NCBI GenBank assembly: GCA_001970855.1
Contig: LSSN01001147.1
Location: 1-64,000, forward strand
Direction: 5' to 3'
Length of the DNA: 64,000 bases
Source of the DNA: Smittium culicis
Lineage: Eukaryota > Kickxellomycota > Harpellomycetes > Harpellales > Legeriomycetaceae
Shown here: in pieces, positions 38,311 through 50,179 of the stretch
Layout of the letters: each line of letters opens with the position of its first letter
How positions within the stretch are numbered: position 1 is the first letter of the stretch
The notes under the pieces: generated by a model
What the model was told of the DNA's origin: nothing
The model's input: the letters and a program-made list of their open reading frames with translations, nothing else
Databases searched by the model: none
Program-made: the position numbers and the translations under genes

Positions 38311-40684
38311 CTAGTTTCTAGAATTAAAATATATAATAATGCTGTTGGTTTTTTTAATTTTTATAGGAAGATTGAAATAATATTTAGTAAATTTATCATT
38401 TTCATTACAAAAAAAACAGAGATTTACAATAAAAGTGTTTAATATCTTAAATTTAAAATAGATTCCATTACATTCAATAAAAATATCTTTAATCCTCAAA
38501 GTCTTGGAGTGTATTAAATACGCATTTGAAACTTGAAAAATTCAGGATTTGCAGAATAAAAGGTTTCAATGTTTAAAATTTTAGTAAATAGTTCATTATT
38601 TTTAGAGTAATGTTGAAAAATGTCAAGATTTTGAAAGTTTTGTATTATAAAATCAGCTAATATTACAATCAAGACAAATTATAAAATGATTTCGTATGAG
38701 CTTGCAATAATTATAATATTTTTGCTTTAAAGGAAAAAAAAATTGACTATATAAAGATAGGAAATTAGTAGTAAAAATCATTAATTTATCTAATCAAAAG
38801 AAATTAATTTGGTTTTATTTAATTTATTTGATTAAAAAATCTTGTATAGCAAATATTATAAACAGTGATGTTAAAAAAAACCTAAAAAAGTCTTCAGTAT
38901 AGAAAAATTAAGAAAAGGCTTAAATACTTTATACGACTATAAAAAAATCTTAGTTTAGCTAGTTCTAATAAAAAAGATTAAATAAACCCAAAGATTTGAT
39001 CGATTTTAACAATACTTATATTATATTAACCATAAGAAAATTAAATATAGCAAACTTTAAATCGTCTATTTAATTGAAGCTATAGTTTCATTTTACATGA
39101 AATTTTTAATAATTTTTTTTTTTTTATTAAAAAAGACTCAATAAGAAAAATTTAAAAATGCATAATATAATTAAAATTAATGACTAATAAACTAAAATAT
39201 TGAAATTTACTAAAATAAATTATGTATTTATTACAGCTATTTTTGGATTCAAGTAGTTTAAATTATTTAATTTACTATTCCTGTGATAGTTATAATAATA
39301 CACTGGTTTTTATATATTAACTTAACTTTTCCTAAGACTACAAAAGCAAAATTATACGAGCCAAAAAATTTTTTTTCATTTTTTTATTGAAAGATGGAAA
39401 ATAATATTCGAAAAAAAAATTTATAAGAGAATTTAATAGAGTGAAGATATAGTCATGAAAAATATAATTGACCACGTTTATATAATCCAAAATAAACATA
39501 CCAGAGTAAACTAAATGCGTTTAAAATAGATTATAATGGGGTTTTCAAATGATATAACACCACAAATTATATAGATTCATATATATTTGATAGTAATAAT
39601 AAGTAAAAATTTTTACAACTTAATAGAATGGATATGGCAAGAAAAAGGGTGGACAGTATTATCCAGATAAAAAATCTTTACATTGAATTAGTATATCATG
39701 AAATTTTGAGTTAGTAATTAACTGAATTGATTAATGATAGAAATAGTAACGTATTCTCGAGGCGTTTCATAAAAATTTTTTTGTAAATTTTTTATGTTAA
39801 TAGAAAGTATCTATAAAAATTATTTTTACAAATCTTTTTCATTTGAATATAAAAACAATCTGTAATTATTCAAAGTTGAATTAAATCTTTTTTCCTAGAA
39901 CAGAAGGGTTTGGAATATGTGCGTTTATTGAAAATTTTTTTGAGCTATATAAAAAAAATATTTATTAAGTTAAATAAGCATTTAAAAAAGTACTTTACCT
40001 CTTTATTAACTCTTTTAGTTATACCGATACTTTAATTATTAATTTTGATTGCTTAAATTAGTTTTATTTAAATAAATAAATCTAATATTAAAAAAGAGGT
40101 TTTACAAATCAGACATCCCACCTACCTCTCCATCTGGAGCTCTAGTAGATCCATTCCCATTAGTATCAGTTTATTCGAGCCGATAAATCGTTATCACTTA
40201 GTAATCAAGTGTTCCTGGTATTTAGATGCTTTTCAATAACTTGGTTATCTATTGCTCAAAATTTTTACTGAAAGAACCTACATGAAGCAGGCTCACGAAA
40301 ATTGCACTCAAAATTGGTATATTAATTGAATTTTATTTGGTATAATTTTAGTTGTTTTACAAAAAAAAAAAAAGTTAAACGTTGAATGATTTTATCAAAA
40401 AATGTTATGATGGATAAAATAAAGCACAAATGATGTATAACAAGAGGGCAGAACAGGATTATGATTTATAATAAAGGCAAAAAGAGCGGATAATAGAGTT
40501 GTAAGAATAGGGATTGGTTAAAAGGGATATTAATTAAAACAAAGTAAATATATTTTTCATAGTAGTTTAGAGAAAATGTTTTTTTTTACAGTAAAATTTA
40601 ACGAAAAAAAAATGCTGAAGGAATGTAATGAGAGGATAATAGAGCGAGAAGATGGTAGAAAGGGATTGAATGGGAACTTGTACA

Positions 40685-43600
40685 CTAATCAGCAGATACT
40701 AGAGTAACCAAATTTCGATGATTTTTGTCAAGAAGTAAGAGGAAAGAGAAGAATTTTCTATCAGCTTGCGATAGCGATTTATAATTTGAATCTAAAAGCT
40801 CTGCGTATTTTTCTAAATAAGCTGTAAAACTTGTTTGTTCTTCAGTTTCGGCTTCACCATTTTCTGGTTGGCTAAGATCGACAATTAGTGTTTGATTATT
40901 TAGTATTTCTGAAAAGACGCTATCTGATATTTTTAATTTTTCTTTTAGAGCAATTGTAGTAAATACAGCTGATTCTCTAACAGTAGATCTTGGATGGTAC
41001 ATCGCCTTAATCAAATAAATCATAAACTCAGTAATATCTAATAATTCCTCGCTGTAAAATTTTGAGATATAGCTAGAGAGGATGTCAAGGCCGTATCCTA
41101 AGACCCTGGTCGAATTCAATATATTATAAGGATCGTCGAGTCTTGGAGTAACTAATTCAGGTTTTAAATCACACTCGCTGGAAAAGCTTCTTTCAGTCGG
41201 TTCAGAGCCAGACTCGTAAATATAAGAAATTTCTGGAAGGGGGCACCTTCTCAGAAGAGATTTTAGCAAATCCAACATGACCTTTTTATTAAAAGATATC
41301 AATATTTGGTCTAGTGTAGCATCTGTTGATCCAACAACGGATTGATCATTAAAAGCTTTGAACCTTAGCAGCTCCCAAAATAGTTTATTTGCGTCATTGT
41401 AGTCAGTTACGAGATGGCCTTTTCTACGTACAAGAAGTCTAGATTGGTCAAGAGCAGCTAGGTGTTGAGATAGCTCAAGGTTGATGCTAAGAGGTAGTCT
41501 AAGTGCCTCAAGTATAGCAGAGGCAAACCTTGCGAATAAGGACTCATTTTTATTAAAATATAGTAAATCACGAATAGAAAACGATTGTGAGGTTATTGGG
41601 GCATCGAGATTAAGCAGGGGGAGAGGTTGTAATTCCCACAACCAAGATGATGAGTCGCTTTTAATATATCTTGACAAAAGTTTAAGTTTTTTTAGAACCT
41701 CATTTGGGGCTTGATCTTTATTAGTTTTGGAAATAAACGATTCAATAACTAACTGGGTAGAAAAATACTCATAAATTGTACTATTAACCAGTTCGTCTTG
41801 AGGTTCAGAAAAACCAAATGAAGAATATATAGAATCAAAGCAATTATAATTAGTTAGCAGCTCAAGTTTGTCGCTTGCGCTTAAGTCGTTGTAGTTGCTA
41901 ATACTTATTCCTATTGGTTTGTTATCAATGATTATTTTGCAATCATTAATAATCTCTTGAGAGTTTCCAGCAAATAAATCATAAGAATTGATTATTGGAT
42001 ATTGGTCTAATGACGATTTGTTTTGCAGATGATTATTATTAATGATATTTGCTTGCATATCAAAAGGCGATTTATTTATAGACGAGTTTGGAGAGAATAG
42101 GTTCCTAGGAGGAGTTTTACTTGTAGAAACGCTAGGCGAGTAAATTTCTTTTCTTACCAAGCTATTATAGTCAGTAACAAAGCTAGAATTTTTGAGTCGG
42201 TTGGATAAGTCATGTTCATAGTTTGAAAGCATATTATTTTGAGGGTGTGTAGTCTTTCTAGAATTAGATTCAATAGTGGGAGTGAATGATCTAGCAGCTG
42301 AATATTCGAGCTTGCTAGACTGACTTTGAACATTTCTTTTATTGGGGCTTCTGTCAAAACTAGATTTATTTCTAGATTGCTTGAGGCTTGGGGAGTCGAT
42401 GCTATCTCGCGGTAAAGGGAAGTATTTATCACTGTTGGACAGTTTTCTGCTGTTATTTAAAGGAGAATCATTGTATTTTGGTAAACTCTTGGGTGCGGAA
42501 ATATAGGGAGATCTAGAATATTTATTTTTTTCGAGAGAATTTTGACGGCTTACTATGACTGAAGTTGGTGACGATTGTTGTTGTGATGTATTAGATAGTT
42601 TTGTTGATCTCATTCCGGGGCTAGATTTTGTAGGAAGTGATTGCTTTTTAAGTGAAGTTACAGGCGTATGTTTGTTTCCCTGAAGTTTAGAAAGGGAGGA
42701 TTTGGTGCTCTGGTTTGATTCGTTATAAATCATGTCTGCCAAGTCTTGGTGATATTGAAGAATGTGGTTGTATAGTGATTTCGACTCATTCCTAATTGGT
42801 AAAGAGGAGTCATTAATTCCAACGTGAATTAGCTTGGAAAAATGTGGTACTAGCTTTCCCAAGCTGGAACTAACTTCGAAATCTCTTTTAAAAAGCAAAT
42901 ATGCAGATATCGTAATGCTGCTTTGTCGTAGTGGAATATTTTTAGAATCAAGATTTTTAGATAGAAGCTTTAAAGGCTTTTCATTGATCGGAACAGAGCC
43001 AATAATAACAGATAAAGACGAGACAGCAGATTGGTATAATAGTTTTTTGGTCGTTGAGCATAGGCTTAAAAGATTTTCAAAAATAAAGTCAAAAAAGAGC
43101 GATGATTTATCAGAAAAATGAGTGATAATTTCTTCAAATAGTTTAATTGTAATAGTGGATAAAGTAGTCCTTAAACTTGTTAGGGCTTTTAAGAGGCTAG
43201 GAAGGATTTTTTTTAGTTCGCGGTACAGATCGTTGGGGTAGTCAGTGGGAGAATTTCCATAGATGATTCTTCTAAAATAATTAATCGATTTTTCGCGGTT
43301 GGACCAATTCTCTTCAGATTCTTTACCTTCAAAGAAAACCGCACGTTGGCCAAATTCGCGCTCCAAAGCTTTGTGAGAGTCGAGAAATAGAGGTATGACG
43401 TCAGAAACGCTTGATTTAGTTGGACTTATTTGATTGTAACTAGGCTTTGACTTCTTATCAAGTGAAGGGAGTTTATAAGAGCTTGGGGGTTTGTTAGACT
43501 GGGCGAATCTATCAGAGATGGTTTTTTTTATATCAGGAGTTAAAGTAGACATGCGGGTTTCATTGTTTCGAAATCCTAGCTCCGAGCCAGATCGAAAGTA

Positions 43601-44986
43601 TTTATTGGCTTCTTTAGATTTAATTGCAGAAAAGTCTTGGGTAGCGCTTCTTTGGTGGTCAGAGTCGAATTGAGAGTTTGCTCTACTGGATAAACCTCTA
43701 TTGAATAGACCTTCACGATAAGGAGAAGCGACGTTAGCGGCTCTTAAGCTGCTCGAAGGCCTTCTAGTTAAAGTTATTTCAGAAATAAAGTTGGGCTTTA
43801 TATTTTTTCTTTGCGAAATTTCGTCTACAATCTTTTGCTGTATTTCAGGTCTGAGGCTATAAGTTGAAGGGTAGAATTATGTAGTTTTATATGAGTAAAT
43901 TAATTTTAAATATAGATACAATAAAGTTATAAATAGAGAGTATGTGAAGTTATATCTTTAATAAAAAAATTAGTAAAATAAAAACTAGTGTGAAAGTTAC
44001 TTGTAAATATTTTGTAAAATAATCTTTGCAGCATTTCTAACAGAATCGTTGAAATCAAATAGTAAGTCAACGATAGCTTCGATGTATGTAGAGGGTAAAA
44101 AGTTTTGGTAATCAACAGTTGTTTGAAATACCCAATGGAGGGCCATTTCTTTAACTCTAGATGTTTTGTGGGAAAACGCTAAGGATATAATAGTATTTTC
44201 ATAAACATTGAGTAAGTTTGAGTATGGGTTTGGATCAGTGGATTGGGATTTTTGGGACAGAGAATCATTTGGATAATAAGAGTTTGGAGGTGAATCGATT
44301 AATGTAGATTGGGTTGAGTAGTTGGATAAAGTTTCTTGAGAGATAATGCAGTCAATTGAGTCAAAAATTTTCCCGAGTATAAAGACGGACTGAGAACGAA
44401 TTTCTAGTTTTACGTCGCCTAGGCGAGAAATAAGAGCTTTAACGATGAAATTCAGAACAGAGCTGTAAATGTGGTAACTTGAATAATTATTGAGAGAAGT
44501 AATTAACGAAGAACAAGTTTCTAGAGCAGCTAAACATACACGGCTTTGCGAAGTATTTAAGCTCTGGCTGATTGAAATAATTAGTTTTTCGAAGGATTTA
44601 TCAGGGAGCTAAAAAGTAAAATAAAAAAAGGAGCTGTAAGGAAATGGGATTTAATTGTTATATTTTTATCAGTAAAGAAAGGAATTTAAACTGAAAGTTA
44701 CTCTTGAATTTGGTTTTAGTAAAATATCGTTTATTCTATTTAATTCGGAAACTTTCTTGTCGATGGCTAAAGTAAAAATATAAAAAAAGGAGTTAAAGTA
44801 ATGGTAAGTATAGTAATTGGATGGCGGAGTAACTAAATTTAACTTTAACAATAAAGAGGGAAAAGTTAATTAGAAATAATGAGTTGTGGTGATTGAAATG
44901 GTGAAAAAAAAAAAAAAAGAATTATTACATCCTCCTTGCATGAGAGATCTCGAAATTTCGTCAGCTATTCTCTGGTCTGACGACAT
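40685..44986 (-). CDS. CLASP-family microtubule-associated protein (Stu1/Cls1 type)
   Basis: CLASPs bind microtubules through TOG domains and promote rescue and stability of spindle microtubules. The exons are 44986-44929, 44766-44702, 44608-44001 and 43856-40685, giving 1300 residues in one frame. The large open frame does not begin at its first internal ATG (43552): the reading frame continues upstream to the acceptor at 43857. Residues about 40-260 are HEAT-like helices. Residues about 407-620 match the CLASP_N TOG domain (ALEREFGQRAVFFEG, then ENWSNREKSI). A basic Ser/Pro-rich linker (about 620-870) with many S/T-P sites is the likely microtubule-binding and phosphorylation region. The C-terminal 400 residues are again helical, HEAT-like. 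The short first exon encodes MSSDQRIADEISRSL. Fungal CLASPs are usually 1100-1500 residues. The neighbouring 5' region is purine-rich on the plus strand. Confidence 0.88.
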
Positions 44987-46844
44987 TATCTATATCGATT
45001 TTGTAATGGTAGTTTCCAGGTTTTTGGAGAGAGATCGAAATGAAATACTTATAGGGGTTGGGAACAAAAGAATTTTTAGAGAGTAGATTAAAATTTGAGT
45101 AAGAGCACTAGAATGTTAAAAGAATAATAAATTAGAATAAAGTTTAAATTTTTTGAGATAGAAGAGCAGAGATAAAAAAGGAGAATAATAAGAGGGAGGA
45201 GAGGGTGAGAGAATGAAAAAAGAATGGCGCGAGAATTAAATATACGGGTGAGTGGAAAAAAAGAAGTAAAAGTCGACAATTTGAAAGTCTACATGAAGTT
45301 AAAAAAGAAAGATGAGTGGTAATATATTGAGAGTAGAATCAAACAGGGAGATGAAGTGAGAGCGAGATAGAAAGAGAGATATAGGGGGGGCTTTACGGTG
45401 TAACAATAATAAAGAATAAATTGGAGATACAAAGAATAATTTGAAGGGAAAATTTTAGAGTAGAAAAAACAATAGCCTATTTATAAGCCACTAATTTTTA
45501 TTTCTTTTTTTGCAATAAATGAATCAATTAAATTGATTTATTATTTTTCATTAATTGATAAATAAATATTATATTTTAGTATACGAAATAATTTATACTT
45601 TTAATTTATGTTTAATAAACCCACAGTGAAAAAAAAACTAACTCATTTTCGACTACAAGCTATAATTTTATGATCAAGTGTTGTTTAGCATTTGAAATCA
45701 AAAATCCAGCTATAACATCAACTCGCTGAGCCATTTCAATTTTGTTTCAGGGAACATAACCATTGCTAAAGTACATATACACGCATAATATTTCTACTTT
45801 GTAGAGGATCTAATTCTAGAAAGAACTATTCGCACAGTTAATGGAAGCTATTGCGGCAATTGTATCGCTTGAAATTTAATATTTGTTTAATAAATTATAC
45901 TTATTTGTTTTTTGGCAATTTTAAAATACTCAGAATTCCAAATCCCAATAAAAGAAATACTTTATTATTTGCATAAACTTTTGATTCCCACAAAGTAATT
46001 CGTTTTTTCTTTTGTTCACAGTACATTCTTTGCTCTCTCTCCATTAAAAAAAAACACTTGACTTATATGCCGCTTATAATTTTTTGTACATTGGAATTTA
46101 GATTATAAAATTTATAAATATTGAGAAAAAATTATTATTATTATAAAATGATAGTATTTAAAGAGTACTAGTGGATAAAAATTATCCATACCAGAAAATA
46201 AAGATAAAAGTTAAATACTCAAAAATTTTCTGATTGTTGAGTTTTTCCTTCCCGCTGGAAAAAAAAAAGCACCAATTATTAATTTTAAATCAGCATTCTT
46301 TATTAAAAAAAAAAAAATTCTCACTCAGAATAAAAATAAATTTTAAAAACCAATTGTTAGATATAGCCATTTTTGCGTAATTATTTTTTCTTTTTTTTGG
46401 ATTAATGAGAGGAACAAGCTAATCTATAAGCTACTATCAGCACTTTACTCTACCTTGCACAAAAAATATACGTGTTAAATATGCAAGCATATCAGATGCA
46501 CTAAAAAAAGGAATAACAATGGAGTTAATTGAACATAATCTACTCCTCAACATATTTTGACAAACATTTACACTTAATTTCTGGGATAAGCTCAAATTTT
46601 CCATTGTTTATTAAGTTTAATAAATCTCATCCAATAGAAAAATTACAAAAAAATAGAAAAAGGCAATAATTGAAATAGTAAAAAATATAACTACTGCAAC
46701 TAGCACTATAAATTTATAAATGCGTCATTATTAATTGGATTGAATTGGGTTGATAAAATATTTTAGTTTGGAATAATTTACCTAAAGTGACTAAAATGGG
46801 ATGAGTATATAAAAAAAAAATGGGACGTTGAATTTAAATAAAGA
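44987..46844. other. Intergenic region between CLASP and carbonic anhydrase 1
   Basis: The CLASP-proximal 500 bases (about 44990-45480) are strongly purine-rich on the plus strand, meaning pyrimidine-rich in the sense of the CLASP transcript. The remaining part is AT-rich with several A-runs (46260-46320, 46810). No open frame or RNA gene seen. Confidence 0.55.
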
Positions 46845-48269
46845 TTAAAACGAGGTGTTCAAATTAAAAAACGTTCCCTTATCGAGTTCGTACAGGAGAG
46901 TGTGGATATTAATCGGAATGTCGCGGCTACGTGCTTCAAGCACAGGGTGCAGTTCACTTACGATTTTTGCAACGCTGAGCACGTTCAATTCTGCAAGTTT
47001 TCTCGATTTAGCTAGCGGGTCGCTAATTAAATCAATAGTCTGCTTGTTTTTTAAGTATATTTCGTTAACAGGTGCGAGCCATCTTTTTAATTCTCTGTCC
47101 AACCGGTCGTAGCCACTAAGAACCGCATTAATCCCACCGCAATATGTATGTCCTGACAATTATTTTATAAATTAGATAAAAAAAAAAAGTTTTAAAATTT
47201 ATAATTGTCTATAAGAAATGGATAGAAGAGCGAAAAATGAATTTAAATCTTACCGCTGATAACAATATCTTTAACACCAAGGTTATTAATAGCATACTGT
47301 AATACTGTAGAAGTTTCAGTATCGTTTGCAGGAACAGTATTAGCGACATTTCGATGCATGAAGATACTGCCTACATCTGATAAATATAAGTATAAAAATA
47401 TAGTTAACTTTCTAAATTCTTTATTAATTTACATTTTTAATTGATTTCACAAGAATAAGAAAATAATTATTATTTAGGTCAATATAGGTTAAACAATATT
47501 CTAATAAAAAAATAAAAATTACTTGAACCAAACAGAATGTCAGCAGCAACGCGAGAGTCAGAACACCCTATATAGATATATAAAACCAATTATATGTTTG
47601 GAAATATAGAGCGGCCTGCTAAATTGTGAGAGAAGAGGAGTAGTAATTTAACTATTTAAAATTTTAAAATGAAAGTATGGAAGCCTTGAAAATTAATATT
47701 GATACCTATGTAAACGATAGTGGGACTTTGGCCTTTAGTCATATCTTTAAAGAAGTTTTTGTTTTTTTCGAGCATAGATTTTGCCCATATCCTGTTACTT
47801 TCAAGGATAGTTTCAAGAACGTTTCCATCGATATCTAAAAGAACATGATTTTAAATATCAGAATGTTAATTGTTATCTTTTTGAAGTTAAATTTTCATAT
47901 TTAAATAAAAGTGTTAGTGATAATGATATGTAGCCATTAATACAGTTAAAGAATTTTATGATTAACTTATTATATTTAAGAAAAATAATATCTATGTTTC
48001 TTACTCAGATTACGGATTTGAATATACGATTCGATTAAGATGAATGAAAATATAACTAGAATTGATATAATCCTATTGTTATTGTTATCAATAAGTTAAA
48101 TAAAAAAGGGATAGGGATTGAGAAAATAGAATTATATTAAATATTTAAATTATTAGTAGGTTGGAGAGTATTTTAAATCGAAAATAAATAATTATAAAAA
48201 GAATTACTTTGTTAATTTGCTCATCCTCAAGTTGTAGCACGAAAAAGATCTGAAATTCCGAGTAAACAT
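46845..48269 (-). CDS. Beta-class carbonic anhydrase, copy 1
   Basis: It interconverts CO2 and bicarbonate using a zinc ion. The proposed exons are 48269-48208, 48072-48005, 47834-47706, 47567-47523, 47376-47254 and 47152-46845, giving 244 residues. The zinc ligands are C88 (in GCSDSR), H144 and C147 (in GHTYCGG), with the Asp90-Arg92 dyad present; FMHRNVANTVP is the conserved core strand. Exons 3-6 are secure. Exons 1-2 were chosen because the phases fit: they give a basic N terminus lacking acidic residues (MFTRNFRSFSCYNLRMSK), like a mitochondrial presequence, then a hydrophobic stretch. This N terminus is less sure. The gene is transcribed divergently from the thioesterase gene. A paralogue lies at 52042-53103. 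Confidence 0.88.
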
Positions 48270-48813
48270 ATTAATCCCATTTATTTATTGAAGTTTTGGG
48301 TGTTGGGAGCAATAAGGAATAATTCTGTTTGTTGGATCCAATAGCGGTAAAGTAAAAAGGTATACAGCTGATATAGAAAAGTAGGCTTTTTTTAACAAGA
48401 AAGAAAGTAGTGATAAAAGGTGGATACACTCACGAGGTACTAGGTTTTATGCGTGAGTATAGTTTCCTTCAGAACTAAATACACATGTATGGCTTGTATT
48501 TAAATGAAGAATGGGTGAATGAAAAAGAGAAATCGCTATTTTTTGCGTAAGTCTTTATTATGTTTATTTATATTTATATGTTTATATATTTATTTGAATT
48601 TTACTTTTGTGATTTAATATTTTGCGAAATTACTGATAAATTGAAAGAACAGTAACACAAAATCGCCATAAATCAGAAAATTATTAAAGATTAGATTTAT
48701 ATTTGCTATAACTTTGTAGATTATATTTGCCCTATTTTTGTAGATTCTGCTCCAAAAAATAAAACAGTAACAATAAATCGTCTTATTTATCCAATAGCTG
48801 AAATGAGTAACAA

Positions 48814-48893
48814 AAAGCTGTAGCATTTATCCACAAATAGAAAAAAGTATCAGAAAGTTGTAGCATTTATCCGCAAATAGAAAAAAGTAACGC
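48814..48893. repeat. Two-copy 40-bp direct repeat in the carbonic anhydrase/thioesterase divergent promoter region
   Basis: Two adjacent 40-base units share GTAGCATTTATCC, then CAAATAGAAAAAAGTA, with few mismatches. They lie 180-260 bases upstream of the thioesterase start and 545-625 bases upstream of the carbonic anhydrase 1 start. A regulatory role is possible but not shown. The rest of the 48270-49072 interval has no other feature. Confidence 0.65.
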
Positions 48894-49072
48894 ATCGAAT
48901 CTTTCTCGTCTATTGTTAGTATATGTTCATTGGATAATAGATTCCAGTAAATAATATGCTATTGATTTTAGCTATTTTATTTACTTTAAAAGAAAAATGA
49001 TTTAATACTTTTTCAGTCTAAGAATCAAAAACACGAATCGTTTATTTTTAATTTACATACCAACTGTTCTAG

Positions 49073-49905
49073 ATGTTAAAGTACGCCAAGATCAACGCAG
49101 CTAAGAAGCACACCGCAAGTGTTATATTCCTTCATGGGCTCGGCGATAACGGGCACGGATGGTCGTCTATTGCCAGTCAGATGGCTGAGCAGTTACCGCA
49201 TGTCCGCTTCATCTTTCCCCACGCACCCGAAAGGCCCATAACTCTTAATTTTGGTATGCAAATGCCCGGATGGTACGATATTGTCAGTTTAGCCGATTTC
49301 GATAAACAGGACGAGCCAGGACTAATGGAATCGCGCTCTAAAAGTAAGCAATAGTCTTATTTGCTTTTTTATTTTACTCAACCCTTAACTTTTGTTAATA
49401 GCACCTGATCGTACAGGTGTATTCCGTTTTATTATCAATACTTCTTGCATCATGTATTCCTATTAATTAATTTCTTTCTTTTTTTTTCTTTCTGAATAAA
49501 ATTGAAGTAAGCGAGCTGATTGAAGCTGAAATCAGCCAGGGCATTTCAAGCGATAGAATAGTTATTAGCGGCTTTTCCCAAGGTGCTGCCATGTCTTACC
49601 TCACTGGCCTTACATACCCCAAAAAACTTGCCGGTATAGCTGCCCTTAGCGGATACTTGCCCATTCACAATAAAATTTTCTCCCTTGAAAATATCGATGT
49701 CAACAGCAAAATCCGCATCTTCTCTGCTCACGGCACTGCTGATCCTGTCGTCCGCTACGAACTTGGTGAAAACTCTGTTAAGGAGCTCCAGAAAAATGGA
49801 TACTCTGTTCAATTCTGCTCGTATCCTGGAATGGAACATTCAAGCTCCGAACAAGAGCTGAGAGATTTGACCAGTTTCTTATCTACTGTTCTACCCCAAA
49901 ACTAA
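49073..49905 (+). CDS. Acyl-protein thioesterase 1 / lysophospholipase (alpha/beta hydrolase)
   Basis: Acyl-protein thioesterases remove palmitate from cysteines of membrane-associated proteins in the cytosol. Two exons, 49073-49343 and 49508-49905, encode 222 residues, close to the family's 220-230. The motifs are HGLGDNGHGW near the N terminus (oxyanion region), the nucleophile elbow GFSQG with Ser114, Asp169 in HGTADPVV and His201 in PGMEHSS, giving a complete catalytic triad. PHAPERPITLNFGMQMPGWYD also matches the family. The splice uses GTAAGC and an acceptor TTGAAG; joining restores KISELIEAEI. The gene is convergent with IST1, with 274 bases between the stop codons holding nothing else recognisable. 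Confidence 0.95.
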
Positions 49906-50179
49906 AGTTTATATAAAATTTTTACCTACTATTTCTCTTTTTTATAACATAAATCAATCCCTAAAAAATAGCATGTTTACAGCACTTCCTCCTCTCCGCT
50001 AAATCTGTTATTTTTTACTTTCACCATTTATTTACATAGTATGGTTTATAAATAAATAATATAAAATTTATTCTATAGTATATTTTTATCAAAATATAAT
50101 CGTACACAATATAAAAAATAGATAGATGTAACTGGTTTTATATCCATTGAAAATATTACCAATATAAGTTTATAAAAGC

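Larger units (their letters stand above)
25149..40684. other. 15.5 kb gene desert
   Basis: No gene can be supported. The first 550 bases upstream of the kinase start are purine-rich on the plus strand, with a GA-dinucleotide run near 25510-25527. A GC-richer island follows at 25740-26620. Beyond it lie a possible orphan exon (28325-28455), a C-run (29086-29103), an 11-base tandem repeat (34180-34226), one transposon (35595-35790) and a degenerate tandem duplication (37144-38310). The rest is extremely AT-rich, with stops in every frame. A slightly GC-richer patch at 40085-40330 matched nothing I know. Confidence 0.55.

Noticed and set aside
40085..40330. GC-richer patch downstream of CLASP that might be a gene end or RNA
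   Set aside because: A short minus-strand tail (GEVGGMSDL then stop) looked protein-like but the frame is closed immediately upstream, and no tRNA or rRNA signature fits.
43491..43673. Plus-strand open frames opposite the CLASP coding region
   Set aside because: They are shadows of the long CLASP exon, which carries the recognisable TOG domain on the other strand.
48614..48826. 70-codon minus-strand open frame in the divergent promoter
   Set aside because: Low-complexity Phe/Ile/Tyr content and no similarity; it overlaps the 40-bp direct repeat.
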